From positions 1-6,365 of the forward strand of contig JAATGI010000442.1 of NCBI GenBank assembly GCA_015654725.1: a stretch of DNA of 6,365 nt, written 5' to 3'. Positions within the stretch are counted from its first letter, which is position 1, and the number at the start of each line of letters is the position of its first letter. The translations under genes and the position numbers were made by a program. Positions 1 to 5,595 of the stretch are shown here, one piece after another. The stretch is from Rhodospirillales bacterium (GTDB lineage: Bacteria > Pseudomonadota > Alphaproteobacteria > ATCC43930 > CGMCC-115725). Under the pieces are notes generated by a model. It was not told where the DNA came from, made no database searches, and worked only from the letters and a program-made list of their open reading frames with translations.

Positions 1-578
1 GCTGCCGATGAGGCGGTCAGGAACCCGGCATTGCGGACCATCACGACCGCGAAGTAAATGCCCGGCAGCGAGCGATTGTCGAGGTCGGCCCCCATGAATG
101 CCTGGGCCACGAAGCGCGCCGCCGAGGGGAAGCCTGGCGCATGGTCGTTTTCCATCAGGTCGTTGTCGATGGTCTTGGGAATGTGGATGGAGCGCAGGTC
201 GTAGCCTTCCTTCCCCGCCTCCTCGCTGACGATACGCACGGTCTCGGCGGTATCGTTGCCGCCGATATACAGGAACCAAGACACGCCGTGGGCCTTCAGA
301 GACGCCAAGATGTTCCGGCAATAGGCCAGATCGGGCTTGTCTCGCGTCGAACCCAAGGCCGAGGACGGCGTGGCGGCGACCGCTTCGAGATTGGCCCTGC
401 TTTCCGCCGAAAGATCGACGAAATCCTCGTTCACGATGCCGCGCACCCCATAGCGCGCGCCATAAATCCGCTCGATCCGGGGAAAGAGTCGCGCTTCGAG
501 TACCGCGCCGACCAGGGATTGATTGATCACCGCCGTCGGGCCGCCGCCCTCGGCGATCACAAGCTTGCCGCTTCCCAT
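1..578 (-). CDS. 6-phosphofructokinase, diphosphate (PPi)-dependent type, N-terminal 192 residues (cut by window edge)
   Basis: This cytoplasmic glycolytic enzyme phosphorylates fructose 6-phosphate to fructose 1,6-bisphosphate. The start of the protein has the family's glycine-rich loop (GGGPTAVINQS, residues 11-21). It has GGNDT at 106-110, PKTIDND at 134-140 and ENDHAPGF at 143-150. In this family, Asp in the second acidic position of the GGDx motif (here D109) and Lys in PKTIDND (K135) mark PPi as phosphoryl donor; ATP enzymes have Gly at both. The first acidic position is Asn (N108), which I recall from a subgroup of PPi enzymes. The ATG at 578 is preferred because AGGGAG (586-591) precedes it at a fair distance. 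An in-frame ATG at 602 has no clear ribosome binding site. The C-terminal half lies outside the window. It shares strand with the small gene at 711-911 across a 132 bp gap, so co-transcription is possible. Family assignment is firm; PPi preference rests on two residues. Confidence 0.93.
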   Translation of the reverse strand, partial: MGSGKLVIAEGGGPTAVINQSLVGAVLEARLFPRIERIYGARYGVRGIVNEDFVDLSAESRANLEAVAATPSSALGSTRDKPDLAYCRNILASLKAHGVSWFLYIGGNDTAETVRIVSEEAGKEGYDLRSIHIPKTIDNDLMENDHAPGFPSAARFVAQAFMGADLDNRSLPGIYFAVVMVRNAGFLTASSA

Positions 579-710
579 TGCCCTTAGCTCCCTGGTGGCC
601 ATTCGCGTGAAGCGGTTTAAGCCCGAATTCTCACCGTGTCACGGAGCCGCGGGGCGATGGCTGTCGGCGAGCGGACATTGCCGTGGTTGCGATGCCGACG
701 GCGTCAACGT

Positions 711-911
711 TTAAGAGGCCGCCTTCGATAAAATCTCCCGCTGCTTTATCAAAGACGCAAGTTTCGCTTCCTGTTCGGCGATGCGCTCGGCGGCGAGGTC
801 TTCGTCGGCGGCCCCCGATCTCGCGGCGGCTTGCTCGCTTAAAGCGGCGAGGTTCGCGCGGACGATCGCGATCTGGTCATTGATTTCAACGAGGTTGCTC
901 GTATCAGGCAT
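711..911 (-). CDS. Small coiled-coil protein of unknown function (66 aa)
   Basis: I do not assign a function. The 66-residue product starts MPDTSNLVEINDQIAIVRAN and is rich in Ala, Glu, Leu and Arg. It has heptad-like spacing of hydrophobic residues in two stretches (about 7-30 and 38-62) joined by a short AARSGAADED linker, so a helical hairpin or dimeric coiled coil is likely. It has no signal peptide, membrane segment or cysteine. The open frame extends upstream to about 1046. The ATG at 911 is chosen because AAGGAG (rc of about 919-924) sits 7-8 bases before it, while the upstream part would overlap the cytochrome remnant. Small Ala/Glu-rich proteins of this look, with a SGAADE-like centre, are common in alphaproteobacteria as far as I recall. 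It may share a transcript with the phosphofructokinase downstream. That it is a real gene is likely from the strong ribosome binding site. Confidence 0.75.
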   Translation of the reverse strand: MPDTSNLVEINDQIAIVRANLAALSEQAAARSGAADEDLAAERIAEQEAKLASLIKQREILSKAAS

Positions 912-940
912 GTAATTTCTCCTTCTTCCATCACGCAGGC

Positions 941-969
941 ATGCTACCCAGCTTTGACCGTTGGACCAA
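941..969 (-). promoter_or_regulatory. Possible sigma70 promoter for the small coiled-coil gene
   Basis: On the minus strand TTGGTC (969-964) and TAGCAT (946-941) are separated by 17 bp and lie about 30 bp upstream of the start codon at 911. The -10 matches consensus at 4 of 6 and the -35 at 3 of 6, so this is tentative. It lies inside the degraded 5' end of the cytochrome remnant. Confidence 0.25.
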
Positions 970-1621
970 CTGCGCCAACATGGTGCGGACGGGCGCGGTA
1001 ATCTCGCCGCCGCCGATCTGCCGCCCGACCTCACCGGCCCCGGCATTTGGAAGAAGACGGACGGCGATCTGTTCTGGTCGCTCAGCCATGGCGTCGGCGC
1101 GATGCCCGGCTTCGCCGATCGATTGTCGGAAGAGCGGCGCTGGAACCTGATCGATTATCTCCACGCCAACGCCGCCGGAGCAGACGTCGCGGAAACCGGC
1201 GATTGGGGCGTACCGATCGCCGCCCCCCGCATTGCACCCGAATTGCGGCGACGATCACCACGCCGGATGGCACGGCAAACCAGTCCGTATCGTCGCCGTC
1301 GAAGCGCTCGACGGGAACACGCCCGTGGCTTATGCGAACGGCCTCGCCACGATTTACCTCGCGCGGTATCCCGGCAGGGATAGCGGTCAGAACTGCGGCG
1401 ACGCGTCGCCGGAAAGCTGGGCAGCTTACGCCATCGTTGCCGGCCGCACCCCCGACGATCTAACGGGGACGCAATTTCTTGCGGATAGCGCGGGCTGGCT
1501 GCGGGCGATTTGGCGGCTGGGCGATCCGCCGGGTTGGACCGCTCGCCAAGCCTTGCCGCTGAAACTCCGGGACATCCTTTCGCACCCGATCGCCGGACAG
1601 GACCAAGCGCACCACCATTGA
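941..1621 (+). pseudogene. Degraded C-terminal remnant of a c-type cytochrome, probably CopD/cytochrome c fusion
   Basis: Three frame segments together read like one protein. First (about 941-976) comes FDRWTNCA. Then, in another frame (979 to about 1221), comes HGADGRGNLAAADLPPDL, TGPGIWKKTDGDLFWSLSHG and MPGFADRLSEERRWNLIDYL. A third frame (about 1229-1621) continues as PNCGDDHHAGWHGKPVRIVA and ends in a His-rich tail (AGQDQAHHH). The middle part is typical of class I cytochrome c: HGADGRG after the haem site, MPGF with the axial Met, and a WxLIxYL last helix. The third part resembles the redoxin-like tail of CopD-cytochrome fusions with GTxFLxDxxGWLRAxWRxG. The CxxCH motif is broken. TGC at 971 and CAT at 979 are 8 bases apart instead of 12, a 4-base deletion that loses the second Cys and the frame. 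A second shift fits one extra C in the run at 1223-1228. Frame 1 has a stop at 955, and no N-terminal membrane part is present. It cannot make a working cytochrome. The CopD link is less sure than the cytochrome call. Confidence 0.75.
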
Positions 1622-1645
1622 GCCGCGCGATTGATTCATTATATT
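1618..1645 (+). promoter_or_regulatory. Candidate sigma70 promoter of the first XRE-cupin regulator
   Basis: TTGAGC (1618-1623) and TATATT (1640-1645) are separated by 16 bp, matching consensus at 4 and 5 of 6 positions. Transcription would begin near 1652, giving a leader of about 63 bases before the GTG at 1715. The -10 box lies within the shared AT-rich motif at 1638-1649, an arrangement that fits autoregulation. Not proven by sequence alone. Confidence 0.4.
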
Positions 1646-1649
1646 GACG
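1638..1649 (-). promoter_or_regulatory. Putative operator, copy A of shared motif CGWCWATATATT
   Basis: On the minus strand it reads CGTCAATATAAT. The similarity to the copy at 4547 continues beyond the 12-mer: over 22 bases (minus 1649-1628 against plus 4547-4568) 18 match, including the distal ATCG. It overlaps the likely -10 box of the regulator at 1715. Proposed binding by an XRE-cupin regulator is inference from position and repetition. Confidence 0.4.
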
Positions 1650-1714
1650 AAATCGTTATTGTAGTGGACGATGACGCATCGTGACCCGGGGAATTTGAGG
1701 CGAGGACAGCGAGG

Positions 1715-2341
1715 GTGGAAGACGAGCGGGAGCGTTCGAACCCGGCGGAACCACTCGATGCCCGCCCCTCCGATGCCGATTCCCTGGTCGAGGCGGTCGC
1801 CGAAAATCTGAAACGGATAAGGACGCGGCGCGGTCATTCGCTCGAACGGCTCGCCAAGATTTCCGGCGTCAGCCGCGCCATGCTCAGCCAGATCGAACTG
1901 GGCAAGAGCGTGCCGACGATCAGCCTGCTGTGGAAAGTGGCGCGCGCGCTCGACGTGCCGTTCGCGGCGCTGACCAATCTTTCGGGAGGCGGCGGCACCG
2001 CCGTGGTCCGGGCATCGAATTCGAAATCGCTGAGTTCCGCCGATGGGAGCTTTACCTCGCGCGCGCTATTTCCCTATGACACGCCGCGAAAGACCGAGTT
2101 TTACGAGTTGCGCATCCGCCATCAAGGCTTCGAGGCGGCCGAGGCGCATGCGCCGGGAACCACGGAAAATCTCATCGTCGCCGAGGGCAGCGTCGAAATC
2201 GAGGTCGGTGGCGTGGTTTATCGCTTGTTCGATGGCGACGCGATCTTCTTCGAAGCCGACACGCCGCATTCCTATCGCAATGTCGGCGCCGGTGAGGCCC
2301 GGTTGTTCCTCGTCATGACCTATGTCGAGGTGATCGGCTGA
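1715..2341 (+). CDS. XRE-family transcriptional regulator with C-terminal cupin domain, SutR-like (paralog 1)
   Basis: This is a 208-residue cytoplasmic DNA-binding regulator. Residues 28-88 form the XRE helix-turn-helix: NLKRIRTRRGHSLERLAKIS, then the recognition region SRAMLSQIELGKS at 53-65 and SVPTISLLWKVARAL. Residues about 128-205 form a single cupin barrel that would sense a small ligand or metal. H145, E151, H185 and N189 are in the usual cupin places, but the first motif lacks the second His of HxH. The layout and the SRALFPYD segment before the cupin match E. coli SutR (YdcN), a regulator of sulfur use; the neighbouring ssu genes support such a role. The GTG start is used because an in-frame stop lies at 1682, no other start lies between, and GAGG (1702-1705) is 9 bases upstream. 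It is convergent with its paralog at 2384-3031. Domain call is firm; sulfur control is inference. Confidence 0.9.
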   Translation: MEDERERSNPAEPLDARPSDADSLVEAVAENLKRIRTRRGHSLERLAKISGVSRAMLSQIELGKSVPTISLLWKVARALDVPFAALTNLSGGGGTAVVRASNSKSLSSADGSFTSRALFPYDTPRKTEFYELRIRHQGFEAAEAHAPGTTENLIVAEGSVEIEVGGVVYRLFDGDAIFFEADTPHSYRNVGAGEARLFLVMTYVEVIG

Positions 2342-2383
2342 TCCGGCCATCTCCGGGCCAGCATCGTTCCCGGGTCGCGCTCG

Positions 2384-3031
2384 TCAGCCGATCGCTTCGG
2401 TGTAGGTCATCACCAGATACATGACCGCGGTCTTGGCGCCGAGATTGCGATAAGAATGCGGTACATCGGCCGCGAACAGAATCGCGTCCTCGGGCGTGAG
2501 AATATAAGCCACGCCACCGGCGGTGATCTCCACCCGGCCGGCGGCTACCGTCAAATTCTCGACGGTTCCGGGCGCATGCGGATCGGCGATCTCGACCGCG
2601 TGAGGGGCCAGCGTCAGCTTATAAAACTCAACCCGGCGTTCGGCATCGAACGGGAACAGGGCGCGCGAGGTGAAGCCGCCGCCCGCGGAAGTCAGCACCT
2701 TCGCCTTATCGGCCGGCAGGACAAGATTCCCATGCGATCCGCTATCCGAGGTCAGCGCCGAAAACGGCACGCCCAAGGCCCGCGCCACCTTCCACAACAG
2801 CGAGATCGTCGGCACGCTGCGGCCGAGCTCGATCTGGCTCAGCATGCCGCGGCTGACATCCGAAAGGTTAGCCAGCGCCTCGAGTGAAAGTCCGCGTTTC
2901 ACGCGCAACCGCTTGAGATTGCCGCTGACGATCTCCGCGATCGCGCCGGTCGCGATGCCCTTCGATGAGGAGGACGGCGGTGCCGAGGACGATTGTTTGC
3001 GCGACGCGGTCGTGCTTTTTTTAGGAATCAC
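2384..3031 (-). CDS. XRE-family transcriptional regulator with C-terminal cupin domain, SutR-like (paralog 2)
   Basis: This 215-residue regulator has the same build as the gene at 1715. It has an XRE helix-turn-helix at about 36-95, with recognition region SRGMLSQIELGRS at 60-72, and a cupin at about 135-212 with H152, E158, H192 and N196. By eye 45 of 57 helix-turn-helix residues equal those of paralog 1, and both proteins end in VMTYxExIG. The N-terminus differs: residues 4-24 are Ser/Lys-rich and probably disordered. The GTG at 3031 is the only usable start, since the frame is closed at 3086 and no other start codon lies between. It has no clear Shine-Dalgarno sequence, so translation may be weak. 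A good promoter sits just upstream (3062-3089). It lies 254 bp downstream of ssuD on the same strand. A role in sulfonate or sulfur control, like E. coli SutR (YdcN), is inferred from domain layout and neighbours. Confidence 0.9.
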   Translation of the reverse strand: MIPKKSTTASRKQSSSAPPSSSSKGIATGAIAEIVSGNLKRLRVKRGLSLEALANLSDVSRGMLSQIELGRSVPTISLLWKVARALGVPFSALTSDSGSHGNLVLPADKAKVLTSAGGGFTSRALFPFDAERRVEFYKLTLAPHAVEIADPHAPGTVENLTVAAGRVEITAGGVAYILTPEDAILFAADVPHSYRNLGAKTAVMYLVMTYTEAIG

Positions 3032-3061
3032 GTCTGGATAATGCCCGATTGTTGGTCCGTC

Positions 3062-3089
3062 ATCATATCGACCGACCGTCGCACGTCAA
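3062..3089 (-). promoter_or_regulatory. Sigma70-type promoter of the second XRE-cupin regulator
   Basis: On the minus strand TTGACG (3089-3084) and TATGAT (3067-3062) are separated by 16 bp; each matches consensus at 5 of 6 positions. Transcription would start near 3055, giving a leader of about 25 bases before the GTG at 3031. This makes the gene independent of ssuD transcription. Confidence 0.55.
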
Positions 3090-3204
3090 CCGCGCGGCCG
3101 CGGCTCGGCTCTTATGCCGTTGCCGGCTGCCTTTGGACGAAGACGGAATCCATTGGCCGACCCGCGTCGCTCGGTGTGATTACGACCATGCCCACAGCAT
3201 ATTA

Positions 3205-3227
3205 CCTATATAAATAATATATTGGCG
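3205..3227 (-). promoter_or_regulatory. Putative operator, copy B of shared motif, in AT-rich island
   Basis: On the minus strand, positions 3227-3216 read CGCCAATATATT, which differs from the copy at 4547 by one base. Over 22 bases about 16 match. The surroundings (about 3195-3223) are almost pure A/T in otherwise GC-rich DNA. A weaker half site (AGGTAATATGCT) follows 20 bp on, the same spacing as in the tandem pair near ssuA. The island is about 150 bp upstream of the best promoter of the 2384-3031 gene and just past the end of ssuD. I see no good core promoter within it. Confidence 0.35.
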
Positions 3228-3285
3228 CTTTGCCCCGCGACGCGCATTCATGCTCCAAACCGACGATGGGCTTGGCCGCGACGAT

Positions 3286-4482
3286 TTACGATTTTGACGC
3301 GAGGCGCGACGACGGCGGCACGAAATTCGCCACCATCTCGCCGAATGGGCCTGCATTGCGGACGGGGCCGCGTTCGATTCCGGTCGTCGGCCGCAACGGC
3401 AGAAGCGGAAAGACCAGTTCCGCGAAACGGTAGCATTCCTCCAAATGCGGATAGCCCGACAGAATGAAGCGGTCGATGCCGAGCGCCATATATTCCTTCA
3501 TCCGCGCCGCGACCGTTGGCGGATCGCCGACCAGCGCCGTGCCGGCGCCGCCGCGCACCAGACCGACGCCCGCCCATAGATTCGGACTGATTTCGAGCTG
3601 ATCGCGCTTGCCGCCGTGAAGCCGGCTCATGCGCTGCTGGCCGACCGAATCGAAACGCGCGAAGGTTCGTTGCGCCGCCGCGATCGTTTCGTCGTCGATC
3701 TTTTCAATCAGTTTGTCCGCTGCCGCCCAGGCGGCGGCCGTCGTGTCCCTCACGATGACATGCAAGCGGATGCCGTAGGACAAGGTTCGGCGCTTGGCCG
3801 CGGCGACGGCGCGCATCTCGGTCAGCTTTTTCGCGACATCGGCGGGCGGTTCGCCCCACGTCAAGTAGACGTCGACATGGTCGGCGGCGATGCGTTGGCC
3901 GGCGGCCGACGAGCCGCCGAAATAAAGCGGCGGGTGTGGTTTCTGCACCGGCGGATACAGCAGCTTTCCCGCCGTCACCTTTAAGTGGCGGCCGATATAA
4001 TCGACCGTTTCGCCGGCCAGCAGCCGGCGCCAGATCGCCAGGAATTCGTCGGTGACGGCATAGCGCTCGTCATGGTCGAGGAACAAGCCGTCGCCATGGA
4101 GTTCGACCGGGTCGCCGCCGGTGACGACATTGATCAGCAACCGCCCGCCCGACAGGCGATCGAGCGTCGCCGTCATCCGCGCCGCGACTGCCGGCGTTTG
4201 CAAACCGGGGCGTAGCGCGACCAGGAAGCGCAGCCGCTCCGTCAGCGGCGCCATGGCCGAAGCGACGACCCAGGAATCCTCGCAGGAACGCCCGGTTGGC
4301 AACAACACGCCGAAATAGCCGTTGTGATCCGCCGCCTGCGCGATTTGGCGCAGATAACCGAGCGAGACTTCGCGGGCACCCTCCTGGGTGCCGAGGAACC
4401 GTCCGTCGCCATGCGTCGGCAGAAACCACAAGACGTCCGCGACTTTGGCCGCTTCCGGCAAGCCCTCCACTCTAACGCTCAT
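3286..4482 (-). CDS. ssuD: FMNH2-dependent alkanesulfonate monooxygenase
   Basis: SsuD cleaves alkanesulfonates with O2 and reduced FMN to an aldehyde and sulfite, giving sulfur for cysteine synthesis in the cytoplasm. The 398-residue protein matches E. coli SsuD along its length, for example WFLPTHGDGRFLGT (19-32), LPTGRSCEDSW (61-71), YFGGSS, LTWGEPP, and ISPNLWAGVGLVRGGAGTAL (298-317). The residues known to matter in E. coli SsuD (C54, R226, H228, R297, Y331) appear as C67, R239, H241, R310 and Y344. All are shifted by the same 13 positions, so there are no gaps between them. The protein starts with a short extra N-terminal stretch (about 12 residues). The ATG at 4482 has GGAG (4493-4490) 7 bases upstream. 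It is divergent from ssuA, sharing a 170 bp control region. The FMN reductase SsuE that should feed it is not in this window. Confidence 0.97.
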   Translation of the reverse strand: MSVRVEGLPEAAKVADVLWFLPTHGDGRFLGTQEGAREVSLGYLRQIAQAADHNGYFGVLLPTGRSCEDSWVVASAMAPLTERLRFLVALRPGLQTPAVAARMTATLDRLSGGRLLINVVTGGDPVELHGDGLFLDHDERYAVTDEFLAIWRRLLAGETVDYIGRHLKVTAGKLLYPPVQKPHPPLYFGGSSAAGQRIAADHVDVYLTWGEPPADVAKKLTEMRAVAAAKRRTLSYGIRLHVIVRDTTAAAWAAADKLIEKIDDETIAAAQRTFARFDSVGQQRMSRLHGGKRDQLEISPNLWAGVGLVRGGAGTALVGDPPTVAARMKEYMALGIDRFILSGYPHLEECYRFAELVFPLLPLRPTTGIERGPVRNAGPFGEMVANFVPPSSRLASKS

Positions 4483-4546
4483 CGGTCGACTCCAGCGAAA
4501 CCAGCCAGACGCGTCTGCCTGTCACCAAGCCAGGAAAAAAACAATC

Positions 4547-4578
4547 CGTCAATATATTAAAACTATCGACTATATATT
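4547..4578 (+). promoter_or_regulatory. Tandem putative operator (copies C1 and C2) in the divergent ssuD-ssuA control region
   Basis: Two copies of the AT-rich motif lie in the same orientation: CGTCAATATATT (4547-4558) and CGACTATATATT (4567-4578). Ten of 12 bases agree and the starts are 20 bp apart, close to two helical turns. An A7 run (4535-4541) lies just before them. TATATT at 4573-4578 could be a -10 box for ssuA, but no good -35 is present, as expected of a promoter that needs an activator. Control of both ssuD and ssuA from here is inference from position. Confidence 0.45.
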
Positions 4579-4601
4579 CTCAGTGATGTTAGAACAGGAG
4601 A

Positions 4602-4625
4602 GGAGCGATCCGAAGGGGTCGCTTC
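4602..4625 (+). promoter_or_regulatory. Hairpin in the ssuA leader
   Basis: GGAGCGATCC (4602-4611) can pair with GGGTCGCTTC (4616-4625) around a GAAG loop, giving 10 pairs of which two are G-U. It ends 27 bases before the ssuA start codon. There is no U-run after it, so it is not a terminator. It might affect mRNA stability or translation; no known riboswitch is recognised. Confidence 0.35.
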
Positions 4626-4652
4626 CAACCTGAGAGACGAGAGGTCCGCGCA

Positions 4653-5585
4653 ATGATCGGTCGCCGTCCCTTCCTCGGATTGATCGCCGCTTTGGTCGCC
4701 GCGCCGGCCTGGGCGGCCAGCCAGAAGCTGCGCATTGGCGTGCAGAAATACGGCACGTTGATCGTGCTGCAAGTCAGCGGCGCGCTGGAAAAGCGCCTCG
4801 CGCCGCAAGGCATCAATATCGAATGGCGGGAATTTCCCGGTGGTCCGCAACTGCTTGAAGCGTTGAACGGCGGCAGCCTCGATTTCGGCATCACTGGCGA
4901 GGCACCGCCGGTCTTCGCGCAGGCGGCGGGCGTTCCTTTCGTCTATGTCGGCGTCGACAAACCGGCACCGGCTGGCGAGGCGATCTTGGTGGCGAAGGAT
5001 TCGCCGATCCACACCGTCGCCGACCTCAAGGGCAAACGCGTCGCCTTCAACAAGGGCTCCAACGTTCATTATCTCGTGGTTGCGGCCCTGGAAAAAGCGG
5101 GATTGCACGCTTCCGATATCGAGCCGATCTATTTGGCGCCCGCCGATGGCCGCGCCGCTTTCGAACGTGGCAGCGTCGATGCCTGGGCGATCTGGGATCC
5201 CTATTACGCGGCCGGGCAAGCGGCGACAAAGGCCCGTATTCTCGCGGACGGCACCGGGATCGCGAAGAATCCGCAATTCTATCTCGCCGCCCGCGACTTC
5301 GCCAAAAGCCAGCCCGCTCTGCTACGCACGATCCTGGAGGAAATCGCCAAGACCGATTCCTGGGCCGCCACGCATCAGGCCGAGGTGGCGCAACTCTTGG
5401 CGCCGCACACCGGCTTGCCGATCGAGATATTGAATGTCGCGCTCGCGCGCCTCGGCTACGGCGTCGCGCCGCTCGATACCGACGTCGTCGCCAACCAGCA
5501 ACTGATCGCCGATACGTTCTACAAGGCCGGACTCATTCCCAAAGCGATCGCGGTACGCGACGCGGTGTGGAATCCGTCCGCGTAA
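4653..5585 (+). CDS. ssuA: Aliphatic sulfonate ABC transporter, periplasmic substrate-binding protein
   Basis: SsuA captures alkanesulfonates in the periplasm and hands them to the SsuC-SsuB importer. The 310-residue product is near the family's usual size (E. coli 319). Residues 1-21 are a signal peptide, with GRRPFLGL, a hydrophobic stretch and AWA at 19-21. The RRxFL pattern suggests export by the Tat route, although the h-region would also fit Sec. The mature part has SsuA hallmarks: LRIGVQKYGTL (26-36), EFPGGPQLLEALNGGSLDFG (60-79), PPVFAQAAGVPFVYVGVDKP (85-104), TVADLKGKRVAFNKGSNVHY (121-140) and VDAWAIWDPYY (175-185). GAGG (4641-4644) is 8 bases before the ATG. ssuC begins 10 bases after its stop, so the two genes form an operon. 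The protein is clearly in the SsuA/TauA group; sulfonate rather than taurine specificity rests on closer likeness to SsuA and on ssuD next door. Confidence 0.95.
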   Translation: MIGRRPFLGLIAALVAAPAWAASQKLRIGVQKYGTLIVLQVSGALEKRLAPQGINIEWREFPGGPQLLEALNGGSLDFGITGEAPPVFAQAAGVPFVYVGVDKPAPAGEAILVAKDSPIHTVADLKGKRVAFNKGSNVHYLVVAALEKAGLHASDIEPIYLAPADGRAAFERGSVDAWAIWDPYYAAGQAATKARILADGTGIAKNPQFYLAARDFAKSQPALLRTILEEIAKTDSWAATHQAEVAQLLAPHTGLPIEILNVALARLGYGVAPLDTDVVANQQLIADTFYKAGLIPKAIAVRDAVWNPSA

Positions 5586-5595
5586 GAGAGCCGCA

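Noticed and set aside
576..602. In-frame upstream ATG at 602 as the phosphofructokinase start.
   Set aside because: The AGGGAG sequence lies between the two ATGs and serves the one at 578. The region upstream of 602 has no Shine-Dalgarno sequence.
634..644. Perfect 11-bp palindrome CCGTGTCACGG between the small gene and the phosphofructokinase gene.
   Set aside because: Short, with no second copy and no promoter that it clearly overlaps. Expected by chance in GC-rich DNA.
2342..2383. Possible shared terminator between the convergent regulators.
   Set aside because: Only 4-bp GC stems (such as GGCC repeats) and no T-run, so not supportable as a terminator.
3016..3022. Run of seven T (A7 in the coding strand) at codons 4-5 of paralog 2, a possible slippage site.
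   Set aside because: Lys codons in a normal frame. Nothing in the other frames suggests an alternative product.
3028..3066. A 12-codon frame (MMTDQQSGIIQT) on the minus strand whose TGA overlaps the GTG start of paralog 2, looking like a coupled leader peptide.
   Set aside because: Its ATG codons fall in the TATGAT -10 box of the best promoter, so the frame would not be fully transcribed. It also has no ribosome binding site.
3484..3494. CGCCATATATT inside ssuD resembles the shared motif.
   Set aside because: It lacks one base of the motif and encodes the conserved EYMALG segment of SsuD, so it is explained by coding.
3616..4215. Long plus-strand open frames opposite ssuD, and similar long frames opposite ssuA and the regulators.
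   Set aside because: They are antisense shadows of well-supported genes in GC-rich DNA and have no recognisable domains.
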